Part shown: positions 1 to 10,600 of the stretch, one piece after another
Numbering within the stretch: position 1 is the stretch's first letter
How the letters are laid out: each line of letters opens with the position of its first letter
Virus record (IMG/VR): IMGVR_UViG_3300027396_000044
Span: 1-53,571 of that record
Length of the DNA stretch: 53,571 nucleotides
Direction: 5' to 3' (one strand)
From: a virus
Program-made: the position numbers and the translations under genes
The notes under the pieces: generated by a model
What the model was told of the DNA's origin: nothing
Seen by the model: the letters and a program-made list of their open reading frames with translations, nothing else
Databases searched by the model: none

Positions 1-1316
1 GTATTATCGTATCTAACTGCATCGCCGACCTGATATATAGTTGTTGATGACCAGTCTCCTCTCAACGTGTAATCGGTTGTATAAGGGTTATCATCAAAAC
101 TTACCGCGTCAATAGTGAACTTGAAGCTTCTTGTCACTCTTGCCTGGTACGGAATGCGGCCAGCTATCTCACCAGTGATCTGATCTAGTTCAAGCCCTGG
201 CGGCAGGTCGGATGCTGTTTCGGGAGTTATAACATCCCAATCGCCTGCTTGTGTGAGTCTATTAAGTTGTTTTTCTGCTAAAGGAAAACGTGGCATATTG
301 CCTGATATTTCCCATCGTCCGAAATAATAATATTCGTCAGTGTACTTAGATTTATAAGTTCCTGGATTAGTTTTTAGGAAGTAACTGATATAACCGTTTA
401 ATGAACTAGGGTGATATACTTCTAAAAATATAGTAAGGTAGTTGTTGGCTCTATGTCGTCCCAGATAGCTTTCAGTGATCCATATAGGAAATCTACGTCC
501 GTCTGAGCTAGCTTGGAAAAGATTAGTGTCAACCTGTAGGAGTGTGTTGTCTGCTTTTAAGAACTCTTCGGATACTACATATATCTTGAAAACTCTGGTA
601 ACAGTATTGATACCATCAGTGACTGCAATAGCAAAGGTATAGATTCTACTTAGTTTCTTAGGATCTCTGCTAACAAGACTATAATCGTAGATAGTATCGT
701 CGTAGAGATAAGAATCGTAGCCTCTTGACTTAGCATCGCTAAAATCTAAAGGAATATTGTCATAGGGATATGTGTCGTATGCTCCCGAAGTTAACGCATT
801 GTATTCTACAGAAAATACTGGATCAGTGAATCCAAATATACGTCCATCTTCACTTAGAGATAGGCCGGGAGGCAGAGAACCGCCTGTAGGCACGAGATAA
901 TATTTCAACACATCACCAGCTATAGTATCTGGGTCAGTTACTTCGAGTTGAAAATCTACTTTAGCATTATCTAAAATAAAGTAAGCATTATCGGGACCTA
1001 CATTTAAGAATCCTTCTTTGGTTACCCATGACGGTACATCTGATCCGTCAATGCTTAAACTGAATGTTCTATCTTCAAGGTCTACCCCGTCAGAAGCACG
1101 TATAACAAATCTACTGATCGCTAACTTGTTAACTTCAGAAGGACTACCTACTATGAGATTATTTTTTAATCTAAGACCTCTGGGAAGTTTTCCAGAAATA
1201 AGACTAAAGGTTACAGGATTAGAAGTCGTAGAAGAAGCTAGCAAAGGAATACTGATGGTTATCCTTTCTGTTAGTAGTCCTAAACTTCCTGCCGGTGTGG
1301 CCCAAGTTAATGCCAT
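1..1316 (-). CDS. Large structural protein with Ig-like (He_PIG) repeats, partial
   Basis: About 438 codons are visible, open to the window edge, so the C-terminus is missing. The start is an ATG with AAGGAG five bases upstream, just after the stop of the neighbouring fibre gene. The protein opens MALTWATPAGSLG and carries at least two copies of the putative Ig (He_PIG, cadherin-like) signature 'LPPGL-x-L-x-x-x-x-G-x-I-x-G' near residues 160 and 360, with other beta-rich stretches between. Such repeats are common in T4-like marine phage virion proteins that form tail or fibre surfaces. It is the last visible gene of a minus-strand fibre operon. The fold and virion role are inferred from repeats and context; the exact structural component is unknown. 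Confidence 0.8.
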   Translation of the reverse strand, partial: MALTWATPAGSLGLLTERITISIPLLASSTTSNPVTFSLISGKLPRGLRLKNNLIVGSPSEVNKLAISRFVIRASDGVDLEDRTFSLSIDGSDVPSWVTKEGFLNVGPDNAYFILDNAKVDFQLEVTDPDTIAGDVLKYYLVPTGGSLPPGLSLSEDGRIFGFTDPVFSVEYNALTSGAYDTYPYDNIPLDFSDAKSRGYDSYLYDDTIYDYSLVSRDPKKLSRIYTFAIAVTDGINTVTRVFKIYVVSEEFLKADNTLLQVDTNLFQASSDGRRFPIWITESYLGRHRANNYLTIFLEVYHPSSLNGYISYFLKTNPGTYKSKYTDEYYYFGRWEISGNMPRFPLAEKQLNRLTQAGDWDVITPETASDLPPGLELDQITGEIAGRIPYQARVTRSFKFTIDAVSFDDNPYTTDYTLRGDWSSTTIYQVGDAVRYDN

Positions 1317-1325
1317 GCCTACTCC

Positions 1326-1880
1326 TTATTGGATCGAACCAAGGTCTAGACTTACAGAGGATGGGTTAGTTATAGTACCAAAGTCGATGTTTGTAAACGC
1401 TAATGCTAACTGTTCAGTGTACTGGAATGAAGAACCTATAGGACCGAAATCAAACGTAGTCATGATCTTTGTAACAGGTAGTATGGTGTTGACCGTAATA
1501 ACAGTACCTAGAGAAGTGACATCAACATCATCACCGCCTTGTAGTGTGATACGACCGTTGTTTCCATCAGTGGCCTGTACATAACCTGAGTTAGTTTCGA
1601 TCCTTGTCAGAGCAGCGTCGGCATCGTTGTTGATTACTACAGAAGTTAGTGTATCATCTAATGATACTTTTCTTCCAGCTACTATATTTTTAAACTCTAG
1701 ATTAGATCCATTTTTTTGCTTAAACAACCCTACTCCAGTAGTTCCTATGTTTAGGCCAGTAACCGCTAGCTCGGAGTTTAATGCAGTAAAGTTAGAGTTG
1801 ACTTTTTGGAAGGCAGTGCGTAGATCATCACCTAGACCATCATTGACTACATTACCGATATTGATTGTTTGTATAGACAT
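1326..1880 (-). CDS. Short fibre-like virion protein with conserved N-terminal motif
   Basis: A 184-residue protein starting MSIQTINIGNVVNDG, then GDDLRTAFQKVNSNF. This INIG/NDG-x-GD/KVN-x-NF opening is shared with the 1239- and 2856-residue proteins upstream and looks like a common attachment domain of fibre-like proteins in T4-like marine phages. The rest is beta-rich and Gly/Thr/Val-rich with no recognisable enzyme motif. It sits between two much larger structural genes, so it may be an adaptor or a short fibre carrying only the anchor. A possible late promoter (GTAAATA) overlaps the end of the gene upstream. Confidence 0.75.
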   Translation of the reverse strand: MSIQTINIGNVVNDGLGDDLRTAFQKVNSNFTALNSELAVTGLNIGTTGVGLFKQKNGSNLEFKNIVAGRKVSLDDTLTSVVINNDADAALTRIETNSGYVQATDGNNGRITLQGGDDVDVTSLGTVITVNTILPVTKIMTTFDFGPIGSSFQYTEQLALAFTNIDFGTITNPSSVSLDLGSIQ

Positions 1881-1900
1881 AGTTTGCGCTCTCTTTTACA

Positions 1901-1907
1901 TATTTAC
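1901..1907 (-). promoter_or_regulatory. Possible T4-type late promoter (GTAAATA)
   Basis: GTAAATA on the minus strand, overlapping the TAA stop of the 1239-residue gene and about 20 bases before the next start codon. It resembles the late -10 element but has G where stronger copies in this window have A or C. A weak candidate. Confidence 0.3.
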
Positions 1908-4900
1908 CAGGAGCCGTTACTCCAAGCCACACGCTTCCAGATATCACCGCCCGGACTGACGAATGTAAAGGTGTTGGTTAAAGTGAAAGTTACGTTGTTG
2001 CTAAAATTCAGTCCTGTTTGTGTTCCGTTGTTTAGGTTTTGGTCCACATTTGTCACTGTTACTGATGCGCTCTGACCTGGAACCACCAAAGTCCACCCTA
2101 GGATGTCAGTGTTGATTTTGTTGAAACCATAGTTGACGCCGAAATCAAAGTGGTCGTGGTTGCTGCCAGTAGTGCCTACCACATTAAGCATTTCAAAGTT
2201 CTGTACGCAGTAATAGATGTAATCACCGTCGAAGGCCATCATACCAATGCGGTCTCCCTCGGCACCATAGCTGTGTGCGGGCGGAATGGCCTTGACATTT
2301 AGATAGCCACCGCCGGGGAATCTCAGCATACCATAGTTTTTAAACTCCCAGGTGTGGGTATAGATATTTGAGTAATCATAGGTTCCTGTAGGTGCTATAC
2401 TGCCCAATGGTGGGTTGGTGTCCCACTGTTCATATGGTGTGTTCAACGGTCCTGTGTTGACATACAGTGCTTGATTAAATCCAGGAACCCAAATCCCATA
2501 TCCGTTATCGTACTGTATGTACGGATCGGTAGCAGGGTTATAACCAGCGGGAATCCAAGCATTAGGATCGCTGATAGATTGAGTGTAGGTTAGATTCACC
2601 GCGACGAAGTCAGCGCCGAGGATGGTTATGTGTGTGGGAGGCGCAGTTGGATTTTCGTTCGTCTCTATCGCGAGGCCGTGTGTGTTGTCGGACTTGATCT
2701 TGTCATCAGGGAACTTGGTCCTGCCATCGCTGGTAAAGGTCCAGTTGTAGTGATTGTTTCTAAGCAAATCGTGTGTGTAGAAATCTACCACTCCAGTGAG
2801 ATCATTCTGGCCACTGCCATAGACCATTATAGAAGATAACTCTGTGCCTCTATTGCTGACATTGCTGGAAACGCTGGCTATCGAGATCGGACTTTGTTGA
2901 TCTGTGGTGTTAGTGATGCCAGTCCAGCCCATACCATAGGTGCCTATCTTGGTATGGTTAGGCAACAGCAAGCTGCCGTCGTTGCCAAAGACCCATTCTG
3001 CGCTACGATTACTATTGGCATCAGGAATGTTTACCTGCCAGATGCTGGCATAGTCTGCGGGGACTTGATTATTGACCCTTCCAGATATCCTAGCTCTAGA
3101 TGGATTTTCTGGATCGCCTTGTGCTATGGTCTGGAATGCTTGGCTGACATAACCTATGATATCTGCTCGTCCTGCACCTACCTTGTTGTAGGTGAACTCG
3201 ATCTTGGCGCCTATTGATAGGCCTAACAGCGTACCTCCCAGTTCACCATTAGGATCTGTGAAGATGTTGACTTCTATCTCACTCTGATTTCTCTGTGATA
3301 GACCCGGTATCAGCACGTTAGGGCTGGTCAAGGTCACTTCATTGCTGAAATCCTGTCCATTGGTATAAACGTGTGATACCTGTTCTCTGGATGAGTAGAT
3401 GACCACGCGGTCTCCGCTGTTGGGTTGACCTTGTTGTCCTTCGCTGCCTTCTACTCTTATGTGCGATCCATAGCTGCCGTAACCAAAGCCCAAGGCCGCA
3501 CCTTTCTTCCTGCTTAGGGGTCTTAGATGCGTGTCGTTGTCAAAGCTGTAGTACAGCTCTAATCCATAATCCTCACTCCAGGCAAAGTCTTGATCTGCTT
3601 TAAGGATGAGGCTGTTTTCTACGCCATAGATCCTGCCTGTGTTGTTGGATATCTCTATGCGATTGTCTACTAGTCTTAGCTGTATGTTATCGCCGTTTGT
3701 GATCTGCGATTTATTTAGGTATCTACACACAGTGGTTATGTAGGAACCCACATAGTTTATGTCAGCGATATCTGCTAGATTGATCCTAGTCGTGTTATAT
3801 GTGGTAGTGGTATCTAAGGATCCTGATATAGCTCTGTAGACACCTGGAGCGTCCTGTAACAGTCTGACCATCACCGTGACATTAGGACCTGCGAGACCGT
3901 CGACTTCATTGAAGAAATCTAAGCCGCGTACTTCTACCCAGTATTCTTCCGTTTCAGTGTCACGATGATAAGCAGTGATCACATATCTGCTGGGGTTGGT
4001 ATTATAGATATAAGATAGGCCACCGCCACCGCCACCTAGCACACTTGTGCCATCGCTATTGACGATATCTCCACCTGAGGGTAGCTGTAGCTTACCGTCA
4101 TTCTTAAACTGCCATTGACTGGCTCCAGCATTTATCAAAACTTTGCCATAATAGCTGAGCCCTCCAGCCGATTGTCCGCCTGTGATAGTGACATCGCCGC
4201 CTGGTCCGTCTGTGCCATAGCCGCCAGCGAGGCTGATATAACCTCCAGTTGTTCCCTGGCCACCTTGACTTTGAATATATCCGCCGGTGCCGATGTTGAC
4301 ATCGCCGCCCTTTTGATAAATGTAGCCTGGTGTTCCTGAACCTTGCACATCACCGGCTTCTACTCGAATATAGCCACCCTGCCCATCGCCAGGGCCATAG
4401 CCGCCACGTATCTTGATATCGCCACCATTGCCGTTGGTATCACCGCCGCGGCCTGCCCATAAGTAGATGTCGCCACCTTCACCGCCGGTGCCGTCTTGGC
4501 CTTTACCAGGATTGATTACCAGTCGTTGTGCATTGTAACTGGTGGCGTCGGGTGTGGTGATAATAGCTTCTTGTTGGCCGTCACCTATGTTTAGAGTATA
4601 TCCTGTGATTGTACCGTTGGCAGTGTCACCGCGAGCCACTGAAATGAAAGGCAACACAGTCTGGCCATTGGCTTTGAAAAGCCAGTTGTTGCCAGTGTAA
4701 AGTCCTATACCGCTGCCAGCTGTGCTGTAGATCTGCACAGGCTGTGTGGACGCATTGGCTGAACCAGGTAGAGTTATACCAGTAGAGCCTTCTATGGCAG
4801 GATCGATGCGTATGCCCACTGTGCCGCCGACGCCGTTGCCACTGAACTCACCTATGGTCCATTCGCCGTCTAACCAGGCACCTATATTGCCCATACCAAA

Positions 4901-5623
4901 ACGCTGTTCGTTTATAGGCCAACCATCTCCGCTGTTATCTGGGAATGTCAATGTTCCGTCTGTGCCAAATGTCCAAGTATTGATTCCTGGTCCAAATGTC
5001 GCTGTCTTAGGTCCATCGGAAAATCCAGTGATTACATTTTGATTAAAAGTGAACACCCAATAGCCAGCGCCAGTGTCGTGTATGACAGTCTGTACTGTGG
5101 CAGTGACTGGTGTACCCCACGCTGTCCTCACCGTAGCACCTGCTGTAACAGTCGTGCCCAATGTTGGGTAATCGCTGTCTAACACAAACAGGCGCCAAAC
5201 GCCAGGACCAAAAGTGTCTGCAGCAAATATTGTAACACTCTGTACCAGTGGATGAGATCCCACGGTAATGTCTATGGCAGAGTTACTTTGTAAGTTGCTG
5301 CCGCTGCCACCTTGTACTGGATCGCCATCTACTGTAAGATTGCCATTACCATCTAAGCTGATAGGAACATTGTTGATGTAGAGTGTGTTAAGACCCACGT
5401 ACATGCTACGCCATTGGCGTGTAGGACTTCCAATATCATAGGTATTGTTAGTCTTAGGTAAAAGATGTGTATCTACGTTTGATGGATCAAATATTGTTCC
5501 ATCAGCTGCCAATGTGCTGTACAGTTCATTAAAGTTTGAGTTGACTTTGTTAAAGGCCGTCCTTAGGTTATCGCCTGTGCGATCGTTAGCGGTTTGTCCT
5601 ATGTTGATTGTTTGTTTTGCCAT
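1904..5623 (-). CDS. Large tail-fibre-like virion protein (1239 aa)
   Basis: Opens MAKQTINIGQTANDRTGDN, then AFNKVNSNFNELYS, the anchor motif shared by the fibre genes of this block. Around residues 370-510 there is a glycine-rich stretch built of short repeated units such as GGDI, GGYI and GGDV, suggesting a stacked glycine-rich or collagen-like surface. Motifs of the form 'W-x-F-x-x-D-G-x-L-x-L/F-P' (for example WTFGTDGTLTFP) recur along the chain, a repeat common in marine phage fibres. It ends in a short aromatic tail (RVAWSNGSW). The start has CGGAG upstream. It probably forms a host-contacting or baseplate-associated fibre; no catalytic domain is visible. Confidence 0.8.
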   Translation of the reverse strand: MAKQTINIGQTANDRTGDNLRTAFNKVNSNFNELYSTLAADGTIFDPSNVDTHLLPKTNNTYDIGSPTRQWRSMYVGLNTLYINNVPISLDGNGNLTVDGDPVQGGSGSNLQSNSAIDITVGSHPLVQSVTIFAADTFGPGVWRLFVLDSDYPTLGTTVTAGATVRTAWGTPVTATVQTVIHDTGAGYWVFTFNQNVITGFSDGPKTATFGPGINTWTFGTDGTLTFPDNSGDGWPINEQRFGMGNIGAWLDGEWTIGEFSGNGVGGTVGIRIDPAIEGSTGITLPGSANASTQPVQIYSTAGSGIGLYTGNNWLFKANGQTVLPFISVARGDTANGTITGYTLNIGDGQQEAIITTPDATSYNAQRLVINPGKGQDGTGGEGGDIYLWAGRGGDTNGNGGDIKIRGGYGPGDGQGGYIRVEAGDVQGSGTPGYIYQKGGDVNIGTGGYIQSQGGQGTTGGYISLAGGYGTDGPGGDVTITGGQSAGGLSYYGKVLINAGASQWQFKNDGKLQLPSGGDIVNSDGTSVLGGGGGGLSYIYNTNPSRYVITAYHRDTETEEYWVEVRGLDFFNEVDGLAGPNVTVMVRLLQDAPGVYRAISGSLDTTTTYNTTRINLADIADINYVGSYITTVCRYLNKSQITNGDNIQLRLVDNRIEISNNTGRIYGVENSLILKADQDFAWSEDYGLELYYSFDNDTHLRPLSRKKGAALGFGYGSYGSHIRVEGSEGQQGQPNSGDRVVIYSSREQVSHVYTNGQDFSNEVTLTSPNVLIPGLSQRNQSEIEVNIFTDPNGELGGTLLGLSIGAKIEFTYNKVGAGRADIIGYVSQAFQTIAQGDPENPSRARISGRVNNQVPADYASIWQVNIPDANSNRSAEWVFGNDGSLLLPNHTKIGTYGMGWTGITNTTDQQSPISIASVSSNVSNRGTELSSIMVYGSGQNDLTGVVDFYTHDLLRNNHYNWTFTSDGRTKFPDDKIKSDNTHGLAIETNENPTAPPTHITILGADFVAVNLTYTQSISDPNAWIPAGYNPATDPYIQYDNGYGIWVPGFNQALYVNTGPLNTPYEQWDTNPPLGSIAPTGTYDYSNIYTHTWEFKNYGMLRFPGGGYLNVKAIPPAHSYGAEGDRIGMMAFDGDYIYYCVQNFEMLNVVGTTGSNHDHFDFGVNYGFNKINTDILGWTLVVPGQSASVTVTNVDQNLNNGTQTGLNFSNNVTFTLTNTFTFVSPGGDIWKRVAWSNGSW

Positions 5624-5635
5624 TTATCGCTCCGA

Positions 5636-7612
5636 TTAACCAAATGTCTCTAACTTACCATGCACACTGATAACACCGCTTGCATTATAGAAAGTAAATG
5701 TAACTATGTCTCGTTTGTTAGCATTGCCTGTGGGTGGCGATCCACCTTGCCAGTACAGTGTAACACCAGTGTTACTACCATCTAGTAGAACGGCGTTTGG
5801 TATTCTTCCAGTAGCACCTTGTACTAAGATAAGAGTTACCACGGTATATTGTCCATCTAGCAGGTTCATATTAGTGAAGTCTGCGTTGAAGTTACCTTGT
5901 AGACTAGTATGTACGAATGTATCACTTAATCTATAATCATGTTCTACTGTAGCTGTAGCACCAGCTATTGGTGCGTATACTCTTTTTACACCTTTAGCTA
6001 TAGTAGTGTTTCTGATTGTCGTTGTTCCAACACCATTTGCACCCATGGTCAGTGCTGTGGCAGCACCACCTAAGGTCAATGTGGTTGGAGTACCCAATGC
6101 TGCAAATGTTGCGGCATTAGAATCTAGAGAACTGGTGCCCCAGTTAGCATTGGTTGGAATGACACTATGTAGGTCCCATGACCCATTGCTAGTACCGTTG
6201 TTATAAAGTACAGCTCTTTTATTACCGCCTGCTATGACACTGCCCACCTGTGTGGCATCATTGTACTGTATAGTCAGTGTACCTGTGGAGTTGTTATTGA
6301 ATACAAACAATGTTCCTGTAGGTAATGTAGTAGCATCTGGCAGCTTAAATGTATGATTGCTACTTCCAGAAAGTAGCTGCTGTTGATTTGAAGTTGATGT
6401 TAGTGTGGTAGTACCACCTGAACTGGTTGTTGCTGTAACTCCATTGACGAAGTTTTTAGCACTACCCCAGTTAGAGATTGTCAAGCTACCTAGTGTACCA
6501 ACTGATGTTAGGCTTGAACTAACAACATTTGATGCTAGAGTAGTTCCGGTCAACAATCCGGCAGGAGCAGTTCCTGAAACGTTACCAGTTACGTTACCAG
6601 TTACATTACCAGTAACGTTTGCAAATACAGGACCGACGATACGTCCCATTACAGCATCTACTAGCAGTGTTGAATCGTCGGCAAAGATACTGCCATTGAG
6701 GTCTATCTTGTTGTTCAATGAAAGTACCATTGAACGTCCACTAGCATTAGTACTGATGTTTATTCCATAGCCAGGAGTAATGCTTAGTGTATCTGTATTA
6801 TTAGTAGCAGCGATCAGCGGTTGTCCTGGAACTGATACGTTTCTAAATGTAAACAGTCCGCTGGCAGGTGATGTATTATTAAGTGTAGCTATCTTTGTAG
6901 TAGGATCAACGCTGACACTTAAACCTGTGATAACGCTTATACCTCTAATACCACTGTTGGTGATAGTTACATTACCTGTTGAGCCGCTAACTGTAATACC
7001 ACTGCCAGCAGTGATCTGAGTCACTCCAGTGTTAGTAAAAATCACATTGCCGGTAGACGAGCTAACTCCAATACCGGTTCCTGCTACAGCACCAGTGACT
7101 CCACTGTTACTAACAGTTAGAGTCTTAGTTGTTGGATTTGCTGTCAGTGTTATAGCTGTTCCTGACAACAGTTTTAAGGTATCATTGAACTGTCCTGCAA
7201 CGATATTGCTGCTGTTATCGACATTAAAAGTCTTGAAAAATGTTTTAGATGGATCAATGATCAGTTCACCGCCTAAGGTAGTCGATGCTGGAAGTTCTAC
7301 AGTACCGTTACTGCTCTTGATCTGCGCAGACCCTAGCCATATACCATTGTTTTCAGAACCAGGTGTTAGACTTTGATCCTCTATGTACAATGATTTAAAC
7401 GCTTTTCCACTATCACCTAACTGTAATGTGTTAGTTGCTGTTGGTATGATTGAACTATTAAAGTTGGTAAAATCAGCCAGAGAAACATTATTTTCTGATA
7501 ATGCTGTGCTGATCAGTGTGAAGTTTTGGCTGACTGCTTTTAGAGCATCGTCGACGTTGCTCCAAAGTAAGGGAGGACTTCCTGCGGTGATGTTTGTGTT
7601 TATTCCTGACAT
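5636..7612 (-). CDS. Fibre-like virion protein with GNVTG repeats (658 aa)
   Basis: The N-terminus reads MSGINTNITAGSPPLLWSNV with a looser version of the anchor (VSQNFTLI). The body is Thr/Ser/Gly/Val-rich beta-repeat. Near residues 310-345 it has the module FADDSTLLVDAVMGRI followed by GPVFANV and a tandem GNVTG repeat; the same module occurs in the fibre gene at 48478-49854, so the two share a domain. The start ATG overlaps the stop of the 2856-residue gene (TAATG), which implies translational coupling. Probably a fibre or tail accessory subunit; specific position in the virion unknown. Confidence 0.78.
   Translation of the reverse strand: MSGINTNITAGSPPLLWSNVDDALKAVSQNFTLISTALSENNVSLADFTNFNSSIIPTATNTLQLGDSGKAFKSLYIEDQSLTPGSENNGIWLGSAQIKSSNGTVELPASTTLGGELIIDPSKTFFKTFNVDNSSNIVAGQFNDTLKLLSGTAITLTANPTTKTLTVSNSGVTGAVAGTGIGVSSSTGNVIFTNTGVTQITAGSGITVSGSTGNVTITNSGIRGISVITGLSVSVDPTTKIATLNNTSPASGLFTFRNVSVPGQPLIAATNNTDTLSITPGYGINISTNASGRSMVLSLNNKIDLNGSIFADDSTLLVDAVMGRIVGPVFANVTGNVTGNVTGNVSGTAPAGLLTGTTLASNVVSSSLTSVGTLGSLTISNWGSAKNFVNGVTATTSSGGTTTLTSTSNQQQLLSGSSNHTFKLPDATTLPTGTLFVFNNNSTGTLTIQYNDATQVGSVIAGGNKRAVLYNNGTSNGSWDLHSVIPTNANWGTSSLDSNAATFAALGTPTTLTLGGAATALTMGANGVGTTTIRNTTIAKGVKRVYAPIAGATATVEHDYRLSDTFVHTSLQGNFNADFTNMNLLDGQYTVVTLILVQGATGRIPNAVLLDGSNTGVTLYWQGGSPPTGNANKRDIVTFTFYNASGVISVHGKLETFG
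6579..6614 (-). repeat. Three 12-bp tandem repeats encoding GNVT units
   Basis: Three adjacent 12-bp units (acgttaccagtt twice, then acattaccagta on the plus strand) inside the 658-residue fibre gene. They encode the GNVTGNVTGNVS stretch. The near-identity at DNA level suggests slippage expansion in a surface loop. Confidence 0.8.
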
Positions 7613-10600
7613 TATGTTCTCCCTACCGCTATTTCAACAGTGCCAATATGATCACTGTCATAATCTTTTAGAGCCTTACCTACTACAGTTCCGACTTTAA
7701 CATCGCCTGTGGCAGCTACAGCTACTCCTGGAATTCCTGATGTAATCAAGATGTCTCCTTTTTTAATCTTTCCAACTACTTTGCATGGAACACGACCTTG
7801 CAGCGCGACCAAGTTTTTAAATCCTGGACATGCTTCATACATGGTATAAGCAGCAGTATTAGATACAACACCTGCTACTCTTGTATCTCCTTTGATATTA
7901 GAAGTTGTAACTTCTTTTTCACCACCAAACACAAGAACTGTACCTACTTCATATTCTTTATCACCTTCATAGTTTTCTGCAAGGTCAGCGGAATATGTTG
8001 CCTGCAATCTTGATTCGTTCGGTGAAGTGCCAGTCAATGTCCAACGTCCTGTTATAGTACCACTATTAGTATTACCACCTGTGGTGATCGCGGTTACTTG
8101 GATGCTCGATGCTGTTATAGGAGCATCGGTACCACCGTCTTTGGTCTTAAACTGGTGTGTATCATTCCAATACAATGATTTGTTATCAGTAGATACTGTA
8201 CCAGATTGTACTAGTATACCACCTACGCTGTTCCAGCCATAGTATCTAATATAGCCACCACTACCTGCTGTGGCAGTATCAATACTGGTATTGTTATCAA
8301 CGTTGACCTTGCTGACGTTAATCTCATTGGCAGAGAAGTTACCGCTCGAGTCTCTGTTAATAAGTTTGTTGTTATCGGAGGATCCTGTATAGGCCGCTGA
8401 CATTTCAACAACGGTATAATCACCGTCGCCGGTTCCGGTACCACCTGTCCTTCTCAAGAAACCTGTAGTTGAATATTGAGATTTCTTAATGGATCCGCCA
8501 CTGTCAACTACAGTGGTAAAGTTTACCGCAGTAATATTGCCTGTGCTGATACTAGAGTTACCTAGTACAGTGTTAGACGCTATCTGTGAAATAGATGTCA
8601 ACGGCAATGAGTTAGTTTTGATAGTGATCCAACCGTTGGTTGAAACAAACAGTGCATCATCGAAACTAGCAAGTCCTAGAGCTGCTTGGTTTATACCAGT
8701 AGCATTTGTTCTGGTAGTGGCAGCATTCATGTTTAACTTGCTTTGATCGATAGCTGCCGATCCTGAAACTTTACTGTTTGTGATAGTTCCTGCACCTACT
8801 GATGCAGTGATTAATCTAGTTGTAGGATTCAACGATAGTGTGATATCGCCAGTTACTGTGGCGTTAACAGCACCAAAGCCTGTTCCTGTGAAACTTAACA
8901 GTTGACCGCTTGCGATGCTAGCACCAGAGAAGTCTTGGAAGTTGGCAAAGGTCATGCTCTGTAAGTTTACTGCGTCTAACGGGTTGACTGGGTTAGCGAT
9001 ATTGATAACCTTTTGGTTACCCATATCTAAGTTGGCCTTCATCTTCAAGGCGCCGTTAAGTGGTAGGAAACCGCCTGTGTTGATCGGAATAACCTGGCTA
9101 GGATCAACCACCGCACCGTTGTGTGTTAGGCCCAATCTACGTTCGAGATAGATACGTGTCGCGTTTTGTGTTGGAACGGTATCTGTAGCGTTGTTGGCAA
9201 ATGATGAGTCTGTTGAGAACTCACTGATTGGAACACCACGTTTAAATCCTAGACCGTCTAGGTTACTCAACGCAATAGCAGCTGAGAACGACACCTTACC
9301 AGTACCTTGGTCAACGCTAAAGTATGGACCGACTCTAAAGTTACCATATTGGTCTGTGGTCACATAGAACACACGACCTACTGTTTTTTCAATAACTTCC
9401 CCTGCTGCGTTTCTGGCGTTTACGGCTGGACCATAGATTTCGTTTGGATAGTTAGTATCTGCGTATGAACCAGTACCAATGTCCAGCAAATCGTGTCCTG
9501 TAACACGGGTCAACGCAATACGAATGGTCAGTGTACCGTTGGCGTTGGTAGTTCCTCTACGCACACCTGCTTTGAGAGTGATAGCTGAAGTATAAGATAT
9601 TACACTGTCATTCAAACCAACTCCAGACTGCACACCAGTGACTAGATTGATCTGGCTAACATATACGCGACCAAATGCTGTGTTAGTAACAGTTTCTGGA
9701 TCGTACTTGGTGATTACATAGTTTACACCTTTCCAGTTAAACACAGAACCAGCTGCTCTTGATCGATCATATGGACCTAGAGCGACCACAGCAAACCACG
9801 TATCTCCCACTCTGCCTCGTACTTTACTGACAGAGTGTGTACCTGCATTTAGTAAAGATGTCTGGATCGCAGTACCGCCTGGAGTTAGAGAAAGAGTAAA
9901 AGAAGTAGTAGTTAATCCTGATGCCAATACAAAGTAATGGGTTGTCGCGAGCAGTCCTGTAGGCAATGTTCCAGATGTTTCTAACTTGACTACATCACCG
10001 GCTGATAGTCCGTGTGCATAGGTTGATGTCAAGACGGCAGGTGAAGCTACACTTATAGTAACCGGAGTACCTCCTCCGAACACGGTATTAATAGTCCCAG
10101 ATGCTGATGATACTGTAACAGGGTTATGTTTCGCTATACCTGGGATAGATCCTGAAGCATTAGATATCTGGAATATCGAAGTTAGTGCAGATGTGGCACT
10201 CAATGCTAGAGATGTGCTGCTTGGTATAGCCGCGATATAGTATTGTGTACCACTGGCTATGTTACCAAAGCCTGTACCAGTAAATGCTATAGGCTGTCCA
10301 ATGCTCATTAGCCCACTGTTGGTTACAGTGACCGTATAAGCGGTAGCACTCATACTAGTTGATGCAACAGTCTGTGCGGTGTTAACGATCCACGATGCAC
10401 CCGATCCGCTGACTATGTATGTGTTAGCTGCGATGCCGCTGCCACTCAATACCATACCTGCTATAATAGTACCTGATGCAAGATTGGTAACTGTTAAAAT
10501 GCTACTGCTGATACTACCTGTAAATGAAGCAGTAGTGATAGTAGTGGCGGTTGCAGTAGTAGTTACATGCGGAGTCGTTGATAATGTTATCTTACCACTA

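Noticed and set aside
1018-1584. Plus-strand open frames opposite the fibre genes (also many in 5400-16200)
   Set aside because: Their sequences are the antisense of repeat-rich fibre genes, lack ribosome-binding sites and show no protein-like features.
3711-3720. CTAAATA on the minus strand inside the 1239-residue gene
   Set aside because: It is internal to the coding region with no start codon following; chance match.
4115-4500. Glycine-codon-rich periodic sequence that might be a CRISPR-like or noncoding repeat
   Set aside because: The period is the coding repeat of the glycine-rich fibre segment; no spacer/repeat structure.
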